DNA of 45,084 nucleotides from Rikenellaceae bacterium (GCA_022771245.1 JALFCH010000005.1:1-45084); one strand, 5' to 3'; numbered from the stretch's first letter, positions 16,680 through 25,063 are shown. The notes: a model not told the origin generated them from the sequence alone. Numbers and translations are program-made.

Positions 16680-17558
16680 ATGATTTTGAACGACAATAAG
16701 ATACTCCGCAAGCGTTATGTCAGGGCCTTCCTGTCTTCGGTCGCAAGCATTTCACTCGTGCTGTTTCTTGTCGGCATTGCAGCCACCCTGCTGGTGTCCG
16801 AGAAGCACATTGCGGATTATCTGAAGGAGAATATGCAGGTGAGCGTAATGATGAAACCTCAGGTCGGGGAATCGGCAGCTCTGAAATGCAAGAAGACTAT
16901 TGACGGAATGGCTTTCACCAGGTCATCCTCCTACGTTTCCAAAGAACAGGGTGCCAAAGAGATGGCCAGTTTGCTGGGGGATGATTTCCTGGATGTTTTC
17001 GAGACCTCGCCCATTCCCATATCCGTAAATTTGAGATTGAAGGCGGAATATGTGTCCGCAGACTCCCTGGAGGTCGTGAAAACCCGTCTGGAGGGGCTGA
17101 AAGAAGTGTCTGAAGTTGTGTGTCAGCAGTCTCTCGTGGAGGCTTTGAATTCCAATCTGAACAAGATTTCACTTTTTCTTGCGGTGATTATCTCACTCCT
17201 TCTGTTCATATCTTTTGTGCTGATAAACAATACGGTGCGCTTGAGCGTATATGCCAGAAGATTCACCATACACACGATGAAAATGGTCGGTGCCACCAAG
17301 GCTTTCATCCGCCGTCCCTTTGTGTTCGAATCAATTTTCCAGGGTCTGTTCGCATCCTTCCTGGCTGTGATTTTCATACTGGGAGCCCTGGTTTTCCTCA
17401 AGGGACAGTTCCTTCAGCTTTTTTCGGTGTTCACCCCGGGGATGCTGGTGTGGGTGATTCTGATTGTGGTCGGTGCGGGCCTGCTGATATGCACTTTGAG
17501 CACTTGTGTGACGGTAAATAAACTCGTAGGTCTGGATAAGGCCGAACTTTACATATAG
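16680..17558 (+). CDS. ftsX: Cell division protein FtsX
   Basis: FtsX is the membrane half of the FtsEX complex that couples cytokinesis to activation of peptidoglycan hydrolases. I start at the ATG at 16680 (MILNDNKILRKRYVRAF), because the longer frame begins inside the promoter. The 292-residue protein has one N-terminal membrane segment (about 17-40), a periplasmic domain (about 41-165) and three C-terminal membrane segments, with the FtsX signature around LINNTVRLSVYARRFTIHTM and KMVGATKAFIRRPF. ftsE is not adjacent. DUF3098, uppP and lpxH follow closely, forming a cell-envelope operon, an arrangement seen widely in Bacteroidota. Confidence 0.94.
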   Translation: MILNDNKILRKRYVRAFLSSVASISLVLFLVGIAATLLVSEKHIADYLKENMQVSVMMKPQVGESAALKCKKTIDGMAFTRSSSYVSKEQGAKEMASLLGDDFLDVFETSPIPISVNLRLKAEYVSADSLEVVKTRLEGLKEVSEVVCQQSLVEALNSNLNKISLFLAVIISLLLFISFVLINNTVRLSVYARRFTIHTMKMVGATKAFIRRPFVFESIFQGLFASFLAVIFILGALVFLKGQFLQLFSVFTPGMLVWVILIVVGAGLLICTLSTCVTVNKLVGLDKAELYI

Positions 17559-17562
17559 AAAA

Positions 17563-17811
17563 ATGGCTAACGAAAAAAAGAAAGGTATGGCAATCACGTC
17601 CAGAGGGCTCAGAACCCTGCTGGCCGGTCTGCTGGTTATGATTTCAGGATACATTCTTATGTGCGGAGGCGCGAGTGATGACCCGCAGGTCTTCAGTTAC
17701 GCAATCTTCGATTTCAGAAGGCTTGTGGCTGCGCCCCTGGTCATCCTGCTCGGACTGGTGATAGAAGTGATTGCAATAATGGGGTGGGGTATCCCGCGTC
17801 AAAAGAAATAG
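17563..17811 (+). CDS. DUF3098 small membrane protein
   Basis: An 82-residue protein starting four bases after ftsX. It has two hydrophobic segments (about 17-36 and 53-74) around a short loop, with the DUF3098 pattern: LLVMISGYILMCGGASDDP, then FDFRRLVAAPLVILLG. The position between ftsX and uppP is typical for this family in Bacteroidota and suggests a link to envelope assembly or division. No activity is known. The next gene begins three bases after its stop. Confidence 0.88.
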   Translation: MANEKKKGMAITSRGLRTLLAGLLVMISGYILMCGGASDDPQVFSYAIFDFRRLVAAPLVILLGLVIEVIAIMGWGIPRQKK

Positions 17812-17813
17812 GT

Positions 17814-18662
17814 ATGAATTGGTATGAAGGATTGCTGCTGGGGCTTGTACAGGGCCTGACCGAATTTCTTCCCGTAAGCAGCAGCGGGCATTTGCGCATC
17901 GGCAGGGAACTGCTGGGCATTGAGGCAGGAGGTGACATAGTTTTTGAAGTGGCCGTGCACGCCGCGACGGTTTTGAGCACCATAGTGGTCTTCCGCAAGC
18001 AGATTTGGGACATGCTTTGCTCACTTTTCGCCAAGGACGGTCTTTTCAGAAACATCAAATCTCCGTCCACCTTCAATGACGGTACGGACTATGTGCTCAA
18101 GATTCTCGTCTCTATGGTTCCGGTGTTCGTGGTGGGGATGTTCTTCAAGGATGCCGTGACTGCCCTCTTTGATTCCATCTATGTGGTTGCTGCGGCTCTT
18201 CTTCTTACTGCCGCCCTGCTCCTTCTGTCCGATTTCTCATCAAGGATTTTCAAGACTTCCAGAGCTCAGGAAGCCGCACCTGCGTCCCGCAACGGCATTT
18301 CCTGGTGGCAGGCTCTGGTAGTGGGCATAGGACAGGCGGTGGCTGTCATTCCGGGACTTTCCCGCTCGGGCACCACCATCGCAACAGGCCTGCTCTGTGG
18401 AGTCAAGCGGGATGTGGTGGCACAATTTTCCTTTCTTATGGTGCTGGTTCCAATTCTCGGTGAAGCCTTTCTGGATATAGTAGGCGGAGACTTCTCCGCA
18501 TCCACGACAGGAGCAGTCCCGATTCTGGCAGGTTTCTGTTCGGCCTTCCTTTCCGGGCTGGTGGCTTGCCGCACAATGGTGGCACTCGTCAAGAAGACCC
18601 GTCTCGGCTGGTTCGCTCTATATTGCGCTTTGATGTCTGCGGCAATATTCATTTTTGCATAG
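17814..18662 (+). CDS. uppP: Undecaprenyl-diphosphatase
   Basis: UppP (BacA) removes a phosphate from undecaprenyl pyrophosphate, recycling the lipid carrier for peptidoglycan and surface polysaccharides. The start is the ATG at 17814 (MNWYEGLLLG); an in-frame GTG upstream lies inside the DUF3098 gene. The 282-residue integral membrane protein has both family motifs: QGLTEFLPVSSSGHL (Glu17, Ser22-24) and PGLSRSGTT (Arg184). About eight membrane segments are predicted. It is the third gene of the ftsX cluster, and lpxH follows eight bases after its stop. Confidence 0.96.
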   Translation: MNWYEGLLLGLVQGLTEFLPVSSSGHLRIGRELLGIEAGGDIVFEVAVHAATVLSTIVVFRKQIWDMLCSLFAKDGLFRNIKSPSTFNDGTDYVLKILVSMVPVFVVGMFFKDAVTALFDSIYVVAAALLLTAALLLLSDFSSRIFKTSRAQEAAPASRNGISWWQALVVGIGQAVAVIPGLSRSGTTIATGLLCGVKRDVVAQFSFLMVLVPILGEAFLDIVGGDFSASTTGAVPILAGFCSAFLSGLVACRTMVALVKKTRLGWFALYCALMSAAIFIFA

Positions 18663-18669
18663 CTTTCCT

Positions 18670-19416
18670 ATGAAGGGCGGTTTGACTTTTTTTGTTGCAG
18701 ACGTGCACCTGGGCTGTGACGTGCAGGATCCGGAAGGACGGGAGAGGCGCTTTGTCTCCTTTCTGGAATCCCTGCCGGAAAATACCGCCGCTTTATATAT
18801 GTTGGGGGATATTTGGGATTTCTGGTACGAGTACAGGGACGTGGTGCCCCGGGGTTATGTCAAGGTGTTTGCAGCCCTTGTCAAACTGGTCGAAAGAGGA
18901 GTGGATGTGTTCTTTTTCCGTGGAAATCACGACCAGTGGACCTATTCCTATATCGAATCTATGGGTGTGAAGATTCTGGAGCAGCCTTGTGTGCGTGAGA
19001 TTGACGGCCGGAGTTTCTGCCTCGGCCACGGGGATGGTCTTGGGCCTGTGCCTATGGGCTACAGAATACTTTCGGGAATATTCAAAAGCCGGGTCCTGCG
19101 AGCTTTGTTCAGCACTCTGCATCCCTGGATAGCATTCCGTTTCGGCAATAGCTGGTCACGGCGCAACCGTCTCAGACATAAGGGCGATTATGTTTTCAGG
19201 GGCAAGGATGAACCTCTTTACAAATTCGCTGAGGAATATTCCTCACGCAATGCCGTGGATTTTTTCATATTCGGACATTTCCACACCGATGTGAGCCTGA
19301 AACTGGACACGGGAGCACGTCTGGTGCTGGTGAGGGACTGGTTCAAATCTTCCCCTTATCTGCTCTGGGACGGGGAGTCCCTCACTCGTCTTGAGATGGG
19401 GCAGGCTTCCAGTTGA
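18670..19416 (+). CDS. lpxH: UDP-2,3-diacylglucosamine diphosphatase-like phosphoesterase
   Basis: This probably cleaves UDP-2,3-diacylglucosamine to lipid X and UMP, the fourth step of lipid A synthesis, at the inner membrane. The ATG at 18670 is chosen over an in-frame TTG within uppP. The 248-residue product shows the full metallophosphoesterase set: ADVHLG, GDIWDFW, RGNHD, GHGDGLG and GHFHTD. GDIWDFW and an intervening basic helical insert (about 120-175) resemble LpxH more than generic phosphatases. It ends the ftsX-uppP cluster and overlaps the 3' end of the convergent DUF4294 gene by 35 bases. LpxG or another substrate is possible, but the call is likely. Confidence 0.83.
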   Translation: MKGGLTFFVADVHLGCDVQDPEGRERRFVSFLESLPENTAALYMLGDIWDFWYEYRDVVPRGYVKVFAALVKLVERGVDVFFFRGNHDQWTYSYIESMGVKILEQPCVREIDGRSFCLGHGDGLGPVPMGYRILSGIFKSRVLRALFSTLHPWIAFRFGNSWSRRNRLRHKGDYVFRGKDEPLYKFAEEYSSRNAVDFFIFGHFHTDVSLKLDTGARLVLVRDWFKSSPYLLWDGESLTRLEMGQASS

Positions 19417-20086
19417 GATATTTTTCAGGAATCCTCACTACCGGAGGTTCTTTCCAGAAAAGGGAGTAGTAGAGGGCAGGGAAATCCCCCGCCTCCCATA
19501 TTTTCACAAGTTCTTCCACCTGAATGTCATCACCTTCCGGGTCATAGTTCTTCTTCATATCGGAACCGAACATCTTGGCCACGCCTTGCCAGAATCCGGC
19601 AGTGATGACGCTCTTGTATTCCTTTATGATGGAGTATGACGTTTTTCCGGTTTCCCTGTCTATGAGTTTCATTATCAGCATTCCCTGAGTCACGGTCAGA
19701 TTTCTCATCTGTCCTTCGAATACGCTGAAAAGTTCCTTCTGCAGCTGGTTGATATAATGGTCGCGCTTCAATCCGGTGAGATGCCCGGCGGCTATTATGC
19801 TGTCGGTGTCGTGGACCATTTTACGGGCAGCCAGGGCGTAGGGATAGGCTTTGCTGAAATTGTGCACAAGTTTGTAGTACCTGCGCCATTGTGTACCCTT
19901 CTGTTTCGGCAGTTTGGCGAAGATTCTGGCCGGCTTGATGGCATCGTAGAAAACCGTATCCCCGTTTTCCACTCCGAATTCCATCAGATGGTCCATAGGC
20001 GAGTACTTGTTCTGGGCGCAGATGGACTGGACTGCGGCGGAGAACATGAAGGCTGTCAGCAATAATATTTTAAGGCACTTTTTCAT
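19382..20086 (-). CDS. DUF4294 exported protein
   Basis: The start chosen is the ATG at 20086 (MKKCLKILLLTAFM), since an ATG further upstream (20107) lies before a TATCTTTG promoter element. The signal peptide ends near QSICA. The mature part (about 210 residues) matches DUF4294, a family of unknown function in Bacteroidota: DTVFYDAIKPARIFAKLP, KLVHNFSKAYPYALAARKM and LIDRETGKTSYSIIKEYK. It is predicted to be periplasmic or outer-membrane associated. The 3' end overlaps lpxH by 35 bases on the opposite strand. The leader would be only a few bases long if the promoter is correct. Confidence 0.85.
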   Translation of the reverse strand: MKKCLKILLLTAFMFSAAVQSICAQNKYSPMDHLMEFGVENGDTVFYDAIKPARIFAKLPKQKGTQWRRYYKLVHNFSKAYPYALAARKMVHDTDSIIAAGHLTGLKRDHYINQLQKELFSVFEGQMRNLTVTQGMLIMKLIDRETGKTSYSIIKEYKSVITAGFWQGVAKMFGSDMKKNYDPEGDDIQVEELVKIWEAGDFPALYYSLFWKEPPVVRIPEKYLNWKPAPSQDE

Positions 20087-20094
20087 ACGTCCTG

Positions 20095-20102
20095 CAAAGA
20101 TA
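20095..20102 (-). promoter_or_regulatory. TATCTTTG element directly before the DUF4294 start
   Basis: TATCTTTG on the minus strand ends eight bases before the ATG at 20086, implying a nearly leaderless message. The -33 region is poor. Confidence 0.5.
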
Positions 20103-20292
20103 TGCATTCCTTGTGAAAATATGTCTTCCCGGGCCGGTCCCGTGGCTTTTTCATGCTTGAGGAAATGAGAGTAGGGAGCTTCGTCAAAAAATGCAGGAAC
20201 TTTTTTTTATCAATCTTTGTAATTGCCTGAAATTGCGTATTTTGAATATCTATAAACCGTGTCAAAAAGTTTGAAAAATTATGTAAAAATAG

Positions 20293-20322
20293 TTTGCAGT
20301 TCAGATTTTTTTTGTATCTTTG
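20293..20322 (+). promoter_or_regulatory. Promoter of the rplP-led ribosomal operon
   Basis: TTTG at 20293-20296 and TATCTTTG at 20315-20322 are 18 bases apart, a good match to the phylum consensus. The rest of the gap from 20103 is AT-rich with no gene. Confidence 0.75.
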
Positions 20323-20415
20323 CAGTCCAAATTTCGGGGTGAAATACGCCTAAGATATTGATACTCAGGGATTTAGGGTTTTAGCTTGTATTTTTAATTC
20401 AAAAGTAATAAAGCG
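20323..20415 (+). other. 5' leader of the rplP operon
   Basis: About 90 bases of untranslated leader. CCTAA and TTAGG can pair across the middle, and the last 30 bases are AT-rich and unstructured. I recognise no known ribosomal-protein leader motif. Confidence 0.4.
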
Positions 20416-20835
20416 ATGTTACAACCAAAGAAAACAAAATTTAGGAGGCAGCAGAAAGGCCGCATGAAAGGACTTGCCCAGAGAGGCAACCAGCTCGCGT
20501 TCGGATCTTTCGGCATCAAGACTCTCGAGAATTGTTGGCTTACAGGTCGTCAGATTGAGGCTGCCCGTCAGGCAGTGTCACGTTATATGAAGCGTGAAGG
20601 TAAAATCTGGATCAGGATCTTCCCAGACAAGCCATACACAAAGAAACCGGCCGAAGTCCGAATGGGTAAAGGTAAGGGTAATCCGGAAGGATTTGTTTGC
20701 CCTGTTACTCCGGGACGTATCCTCATCGAAGCCGAAGGAGTTCCAATGGAAATCGCGAGAGAGGCACTTCGCCTTGGCGCACAGAAACTTCCTGTAACCA
20801 CGAAGTTCGTCGTTCGCCGCGACTATGTCGAATAA
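20416..20835 (+). CDS. rplP: 50S ribosomal protein L16
   Basis: L16 binds 23S rRNA near the A site and helps position tRNA. The 139-residue protein opens [19 protein letters not shown], with the conserved GSFGIKTLE and [11 protein letters not shown] segments, and is normal in length. It is the first gene of the operon here, directly behind a promoter. In most bacteria rpsC precedes it; here the upstream S10-cluster genes are missing from the neighbourhood. Confidence 0.98.
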   Translation: MLQPKKTKFRRQQKGRMKGLAQRGNQLAFGSFGIKTLENCWLTGRQIEAARQAVSRYMKREGKIWIRIFPDKPYTKKPAEVRMGKGKGNPEGFVCPVTPGRILIEAEGVPMEIAREALRLGAQKLPVTTKFVVRRDYVE

Positions 20836-20853
20836 TTTAATGGAGAAAAGATT

Positions 20854-21048
20854 ATGAAAATCGCAGAAGTACGTGAAATGTCAGTTGCGGATCTTCGTGA
20901 CCGCATTGCGCTCGAGAAGGCAAACCTTTCTTCTATGAAGATGAATCACGCCATCTCTCCATTAGAGGACACATCAAAAATCAGAAAGGCAAGGGTGGAT
21001 ATCGCCAGAATGATGTTCGTCCTCGCTGAAAAAGAGAAACAGAACTAA
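20854..21048 (+). CDS. rpmC: 50S ribosomal protein L29
   Basis: L29 sits at the peptide exit tunnel next to L23 and forms part of the docking site for nascent-chain factors. The 64-residue helical-hairpin protein shows MSVADLRDRIALEKANLSS and the C-terminal RKARVDIARMMFVLAEKE typical of L29. TGGAGA lies about ten bases before the start. It is the second gene of the operon, after rplP and before rpsQ. Confidence 0.97.
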   Translation: MKIAEVREMSVADLRDRIALEKANLSSMKMNHAISPLEDTSKIRKARVDIARMMFVLAEKEKQN

Positions 21049-21060
21049 ATTTGAATTCCT

Positions 21061-21315
21061 ATGGAAAGAAATCTTCGTAAGGAAAGAATAGGTGTAGTGG
21101 TCAGCAACAAGATGGACAAATCCATCGTGGTTGCAGTCAAGACAAAGGAGATGCACCCGATGTACGGCAAGTTCGTCAAGAAGACCACCAAGTTCGTAGC
21201 TCACGACGAAAAGAACGAATGCAGCATAGGCGATACAGTCCGCATTATGGAGACCCGTCACCTGAGCAAGACAAAGAACTGGAGATTAGTTGAAATCGTA
21301 GAAAAAGTTAAATAG
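21061..21315 (+). CDS. rpsQ: 30S ribosomal protein S17
   Basis: S17 is a primary 16S rRNA-binding protein needed early in 30S assembly. The 84-residue OB-fold protein shows [37 protein letters not shown] and [19 protein letters not shown], all conserved. It lies twelve bases after rpmC and two before rplN, in the standard order. Confidence 0.98.
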   Translation: MERNLRKERIGVVVSNKMDKSIVVAVKTKEMHPMYGKFVKKTTKFVAHDEKNECSIGDTVRIMETRHLSKTKNWRLVEIVEKVK

Positions 21316-21317
21316 CA

Positions 21318-21683
21318 ATGATACAGCAGGAATCACGTTTACAGGTGGCTGACAACAGCGGTGCAAAGGAAGTTCTCTGCATCCGCGTGCTCGGAGGTAC
21401 CCGCCACCGTTATGCAAAAGTAGGCGACAAGATCGTTGTTGCAGTCAAGTCTGCCATCCCGGGTGGTGACACCAAGAAGGGATCGGTATCCAAGGCTGTC
21501 GTAGTGCGTACAAAGAAGGAAATCCGTCGTCCGGACGGCTCCTACATCCGTTTCGACGACAATGCCTGCGTGCTTCTCAACAACCAGGGTGAGGTTCGTG
21601 GAACCCGTATTTTCGGCCCTGTTGCAAGAGAGCTTCGCGAAAATTTCATGAAAATCGTTTCACTGGCACCGGAGGTCCTCTAA
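21318..21683 (+). CDS. rplN: 50S ribosomal protein L14
   Basis: L14 lies at the subunit interface and forms an intersubunit bridge with 16S rRNA. The 121-residue protein begins [18 protein letters not shown] and contains [14 protein letters not shown] and the C-terminal [12 protein letters not shown], all textbook L14. Two bases separate it from rpsQ, indicating tight translational coupling. Confidence 0.98.
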   Translation: MIQQESRLQVADNSGAKEVLCIRVLGGTRHRYAKVGDKIVVAVKSAIPGGDTKKGSVSKAVVVRTKKEIRRPDGSYIRFDDNACVLLNNQGEVRGTRIFGPVARELRENFMKIVSLAPEVL

Positions 21684-21696
21684 TTTTGAATTTGTT

Positions 21697-22011
21697 ATGA
21701 ATAGAATTAAAAAAGGTGACACCGTTTATGTAAATGCCGGTAACGATAAAGGCAAGACCGGCAAGGTGCTCGAAGTGATCACGGCAAAGAACCGTGCCAT
21801 CGTAGAGGGCGTCAATATGGTTTCAAAGCACACCAAACCAAATGCAAAGAATCCTCAGGGAGGAATTGTTAAACAGGAAGCTGGAATCCACATTTCCAAT
21901 CTTCAGCTCATCGACCCTGCAAAGGGCGGCCCTACAAGGGTTGGCTTCAAAATCAAGGAAGACGGCAAGAAGGTGAGAGTTTCCAAAAAATCAGGTGAGG
22001 AGATTAAGTAA
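21697..22011 (+). CDS. rplX: 50S ribosomal protein L24
   Basis: L24 is an assembly-initiating 23S rRNA-binding protein near the exit tunnel. The 104-residue protein has the KOW motif ([20 protein letters not shown]) and [21 protein letters not shown]. The last base of its stop codon is the first base of the rplE start, so the pair are probably co-translated. Confidence 0.98.
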   Translation: MNRIKKGDTVYVNAGNDKGKTGKVLEVITAKNRAIVEGVNMVSKHTKPNAKNPQGGIVKQEAGIHISNLQLIDPAKGGPTRVGFKIKEDGKKVRVSKKSGEEIK

Positions 22012-22610
22012 TGGCAAAGAAACAGGCAGCAGCTGCTCCGGCAGCACAGACAACTCCTGCAGGATATGTACCTGCACTCAAGAAACTCTATAGGGAAGAG
22101 ATTATCGCCAAGCTTCAGAAGCAGTTCGGTTATTCTACAGTGATGCAGGTTCCGAAGCTCGTGAAGATTACCATCAACGAGGGTATCGGTGACGCAACCG
22201 GTGACAAGAAGCTCGTTGACGTGGCTCAGCAGGAACTTTCGTTAATCACCGGACAGAAGGCAGTTGTGACTACTTCAAGGAAGGATATTTCCAACTTCAA
22301 GCTCCGTAAGGGTATGCCGATTGGAACAAAGGTCACTCTCCGCGATGTGAAGATGTACGAGTTCCTCGAGAGACTTATCCGTATTTCCCTCCCTCGTATC
22401 CGTGACTTCAACGGTATTTCAGAGAAGATGGACGGCAAGGGTAACTACACTCTCGGTATCAAGGAGCAGATTATCTTCCCTGAAATCGACATCGACAAGA
22501 TTACCAAGATTCTCGGAATGGAGATCACTTTCGTGACAACGGCCAAGACTGACGAAGAGGCTTATGCACTTCTTTCAGCATTCGGTCTTCCTTTCAAGAA
22601 AAACAAATAA
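22011..22610 (+). CDS. rplE: 50S ribosomal protein L5
   Basis: L5 binds 5S rRNA and contacts the P-site tRNA in the central protuberance. The 199-residue protein is about 20 longer than usual because of an Ala/Pro-rich N-terminal extension ([20 protein letters not shown]). The family core then begins [11 protein letters not shown], with [27 protein letters not shown] and [19 protein letters not shown]. The extension is presumably disordered; similar tails occur on L17 in this operon. Confidence 0.98.
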   Translation: MAKKQAAAAPAAQTTPAGYVPALKKLYREEIIAKLQKQFGYSTVMQVPKLVKITINEGIGDATGDKKLVDVAQQELSLITGQKAVVTTSRKDISNFKLRKGMPIGTKVTLRDVKMYEFLERLIRISLPRIRDFNGISEKMDGKGNYTLGIKEQIIFPEIDIDKITKILGMEITFVTTAKTDEEAYALLSAFGLPFKKNK

Positions 22611-22622
22611 ACATCTGAAGAT

Positions 22623-22892
22623 ATGGCAAAAGAATCAATGAAAGCCCGCGAAGTAAAACGCGCGAAATTGGTTGCTAAATACGCCGCAAAGAGGCAGGCG
22701 CTCAAAGAGGCCGGAGATTGGGCAGCACTCGACAAGCTCCCTAAGAACTCAAGCCCTTGCCGCATGCACAACCGCTGCTCTCTCACCGGAAGACCGAAGG
22801 GTTATATGAGGATGTTCGGCATCAGCCGTATCCAGTTCCGTGAGATGGCCAGCAAGGGTCTCATCCCGGGCGTAAGAAAGGCAAGCTGGTAA
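22623..22892 (+). CDS. rpsN: 30S ribosomal protein S14
   Basis: S14 lies in the 30S head near the A site. The 89-residue form is the longer, non-zinc-ribbon type: a Lys/Arg-rich helical start, then [25 protein letters not shown] and a [11 protein letters not shown] end. Only two cysteines are present, so no four-cysteine zinc site. An 86-base spacer, long for this operon, follows it. Confidence 0.97.
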   Translation: MAKESMKAREVKRAKLVAKYAAKRQALKEAGDWAALDKLPKNSSPCRMHNRCSLTGRPKGYMRMFGISRIQFREMASKGLIPGVRKASW

Positions 22893-22936
22893 TCGGAACT
22901 TACTTATTACATTATATTATTAACAATCGGATATCG

Positions 22937-22973
22937 GGCGCCCAAACGGCGTCGCAATCCACAAAAAAGGATT
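22937..22973 (+). promoter_or_regulatory. Two small hairpins in the rpsN-rpsH spacer
   Basis: GGCGCC pairs with GGCGTC (one G:U) around CAAAC at 22937-22953. AATCC pairs with GGATT at 22956-22973, just before the rpsH start. It is the longest gap inside the operon and could regulate rpsH, but I match no known motif. Confidence 0.3.
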
Positions 22974-22978
22974 AAAAA

Positions 22979-23374
22979 ATGACTGATCCAATTGCAGATT
23001 ATCTTACAAGGGTCCGCAATGCCTATGCAGTAGGCAAGAAGATTGTCGAGGTTCCGTCTTCCAAGATGAAACTCGCAATCACCAAGATCCTTTGCGAGAA
23101 AGGTTACATCCTCAGCTACAAGGTAGTTGAAGGCACTCCTTTCAACACAATCAAAATTGCTCTGAAGTACCATCCTCAGACCAAGACCGCAGCCGTTAAG
23201 TGCATAGAGCGCATTTCAAGGCCGGGTCTCAGAAAGTATGTGGATGTTGAGAACCTTCCACGTGTCCTGAACGGACTCGGAATCGCGATTATTTCCACTT
23301 CAAAGGGAATCATCACCGACAAAGAGGCTAAGGACCTGAACGTTGGAGGCGAGGTACTGTGCTATGTTTATTAA
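22979..23374 (+). CDS. rpsH: 30S ribosomal protein S8
   Basis: S8 is a primary 16S rRNA-binding protein and in E. coli represses its own operon. The 131-residue protein begins MTDPIADYLTRVRNAY and contains RISRPGLRKYV, then GLGIAIISTSKGIITDKEA and a GGEVLCYVY end. The only long spacer within the operon lies upstream and may have a regulatory role. Confidence 0.98.
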   Translation: MTDPIADYLTRVRNAYAVGKKIVEVPSSKMKLAITKILCEKGYILSYKVVEGTPFNTIKIALKYHPQTKTAAVKCIERISRPGLRKYVDVENLPRVLNGLGIAIISTSKGIITDKEAKDLNVGGEVLCYVY

Positions 23375-23392
23375 TCTAAAAACTATCGAATA

Positions 23393-23953
23393 ATGTCAAG
23401 AATTGGTAAATTGCCTGTAAACCTTCCAGCCGGTGTGACCGTAGAGGTTGCTGCCGGAAACGTGGTGAAGGTTAAAGGACCTCTCGGACAGCTGAGTCAG
23501 AAAGTTGACGCAGACATCACTGTTGCCGTTGAGGACAATGTTGTTAAATTGACTCGTCCGACAGATCTTCCTCGTCACCGTTCTCTTCACGGTCTTTACC
23601 GTGCGCTCATCCACAATATGGTGGTAGGTGTTTCAGAAGGATATACTGTTAAGCAGGAACTTGTCGGTGTCGGTTACCGTGTGGACGTAGCGGGCCAGAT
23701 GCTCGTTTTCGCACTCGGTTTCTCACACGAGATTCATATGATGCTTCCGGTCGAAATCAAGGCTGAGGCTGAACCTGTTAAGAAGGGTGCCAATCCGGTG
23801 CTCGTTCTCAAGAGCTGCGACAAACAGCTTCTCGGACAGGTTGCTGCGAAAATCCGCTCATTCCGCAAGCCTGAACCATACAAGGGTAAGGGTATCAAGT
23901 TCGTAGGCGAGACACTTCGTCGCAAGGCAGGTAAGTCAGCAGGCGCTAAATAA
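23393..23953 (+). CDS. rplF: 50S ribosomal protein L6
   Basis: L6 binds helix 97 of 23S rRNA near the GTPase centre. The 186-residue two-domain protein shows SRIGKLPVNLPAGVTV at the start and the signature PEPYKGKGIKFVGE near the end. Length and spacing (18 bases after rpsH) are ordinary. Confidence 0.98.
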   Translation: MSRIGKLPVNLPAGVTVEVAAGNVVKVKGPLGQLSQKVDADITVAVEDNVVKLTRPTDLPRHRSLHGLYRALIHNMVVGVSEGYTVKQELVGVGYRVDVAGQMLVFALGFSHEIHMMLPVEIKAEAEPVKKGANPVLVLKSCDKQLLGQVAAKIRSFRKPEPYKGKGIKFVGETLRRKAGKSAGAK

Positions 23954-23954
23954 T

Positions 23955-23959
23955 GGAGG
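23955..23959 (+). promoter_or_regulatory. Shine-Dalgarno before rplR
   Basis: GGAGG lies eight bases before the ATG at 23968, overlapping nothing. It is one of several canonical sites in this operon. Confidence 0.6.
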
Positions 23960-23967
23960 ACTAAGTT

Positions 23968-24330
23968 ATGGCATTGAATAAAATTGAAAGAAGAAAGAGA
24001 ATTCACTACCGTATCCGCAAGGTCGTCAATGGTACTGCTGAAAGGCCTCGTCTTGTTGTGTTCAGAAGCAACAAGCAGATCTACGCACAGGTTATCGATG
24101 ACCTCAAAGGTGTAACTCTTGCAGCCGCTGCATCAAACGACAAGGAACTTATCGTGGATTGCAAGGGCAAGACTGGAGTTGAGGCTGCAGCACTCGTAGG
24201 CAAGAAGATTGCCGAGCGTGCGCTTGCCAAGGGTATCACCACCATCTCATTTGACCGTGGCGGTTATCTCTATCACGGTAGGGTTAAAAGTTTGGCAGAT
24301 GGCGCCCGTGAAGGCGGCCTCGTATTCTAA
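23968..24330 (+). CDS. rplR: 50S ribosomal protein L18
   Basis: L18 binds 5S rRNA and attaches it to the large subunit. The 120-residue protein has a basic N-terminus ([17 protein letters not shown]), [20 protein letters not shown] and the C-terminal [24 protein letters not shown], all typical of L18. It is in the usual place between rplF and rpsE. Confidence 0.98.
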   Translation: MALNKIERRKRIHYRIRKVVNGTAERPRLVVFRSNKQIYAQVIDDLKGVTLAAAASNDKELIVDCKGKTGVEAAALVGKKIAERALAKGITTISFDRGGYLYHGRVKSLADGAREGGLVF

Positions 24331-24342
24331 AAAGTAAAGACT

Positions 24343-24861
24343 ATGGCAAATACAAATGTTAAGAAAGTAAAGACATCTGACCTTGAGCTCAAGGACAGAC
24401 TCGTTGCCATCCAGAGAGTAACCAAGGTTACCAAGGGTGGTCGTCACTTCAGCTTTGCAGCCATTGTTGTAGTTGGTGACGAGAACGGCGTTGTAGGTTA
24501 TGGTCTTGGCAAAGCCAACGAGGTCACCACTGCAATTTCAAAGGGCGTGGAAGATGCAAAGAAGAACCTTGTGAAGGTTCCGGTTCTCAACCACACTATT
24601 CCTCACGAGCAGGAAGCCAAGTTCGGCGGTGCGCGTGTGTTTATGAAACCTGCAGCTCCAGGTACCGGAGTAAAGGCCGGTGGTGCGATGCGTGTAGTTT
24701 TCGAGTCAGTGGGCATCCACAACGTGCTTGCGAAGTCAAAGGGTTCATCCAACCCTCACAACCTCGTGAAGGCAACAGTTGCAGCTCTCACTGAGATGCG
24801 TGACGCCTACACTGTAGCGGGTCTCCGCGGTATTCCGATGAGTAGAGTATTTAAAGGTTAA
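24343..24861 (+). CDS. rpsE: 30S ribosomal protein S5
   Basis: S5 guards decoding accuracy and shapes the mRNA entry tunnel. The 172-residue protein has the double-stranded-RNA-binding-like N-terminal domain ([20 protein letters not shown]) and the C-terminal fold with [16 protein letters not shown]. Length and position are normal. Confidence 0.98.
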   Translation: MANTNVKKVKTSDLELKDRLVAIQRVTKVTKGGRHFSFAAIVVVGDENGVVGYGLGKANEVTTAISKGVEDAKKNLVKVPVLNHTIPHEQEAKFGGARVFMKPAAPGTGVKAGGAMRVVFESVGIHNVLAKSKGSSNPHNLVKATVAALTEMRDAYTVAGLRGIPMSRVFKG

Positions 24862-24866
24862 GGAGG
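24861..24866 (+). promoter_or_regulatory. Shine-Dalgarno before rpmD
   Basis: AGGAGG overlaps the end of rpsE and lies nine bases before the ATG at 24876. Confidence 0.65.
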
Positions 24867-24875
24867 CTCACAATT

Positions 24876-25058
24876 ATGGCAAAAGTAAAAATCACCCAGA
24901 TCAAGAGCAGAAGTGGAGCCACCAAGAGGCAGATCGCAAATCTTGCTTCTCTCGGAATCCACAGAATCCACCAGAGTGTAGAAGTCGAGCTCAACCCTGT
25001 AAGCAAGGGTATGATCGAGAAAGTTCAGCACCTGGTAACTGTTGAAGAAGTAAAATAA
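24876..25058 (+). CDS. rpmD: 50S ribosomal protein L30
   Basis: L30 is a small 23S rRNA-binding protein. The 60-residue product shows KVKITQIKSRSGATKRQIAN and GIHRIHQSVEVE, both conserved in bacterial L30, and ends near TVEEVK. It lies between rpsE and rplO in the standard order and has a canonical ribosome-binding site. Confidence 0.97.
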   Translation: MAKVKITQIKSRSGATKRQIANLASLGIHRIHQSVEVELNPVSKGMIEKVQHLVTVEEVK

Positions 25059-25063
25059 GGAGG
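25058..25063 (+). promoter_or_regulatory. Shine-Dalgarno before rplO
   Basis: AGGAGG overlaps the rpmD stop codon and ends eight bases before the ATG at 25072, favouring re-initiation by terminating ribosomes. Confidence 0.65.

Noticed and set aside
20323..20415. Known ribosomal-protein leader motif before rplP
   Set aside because: The leader has only a weak five-base pairing and matches no motif I recognise.
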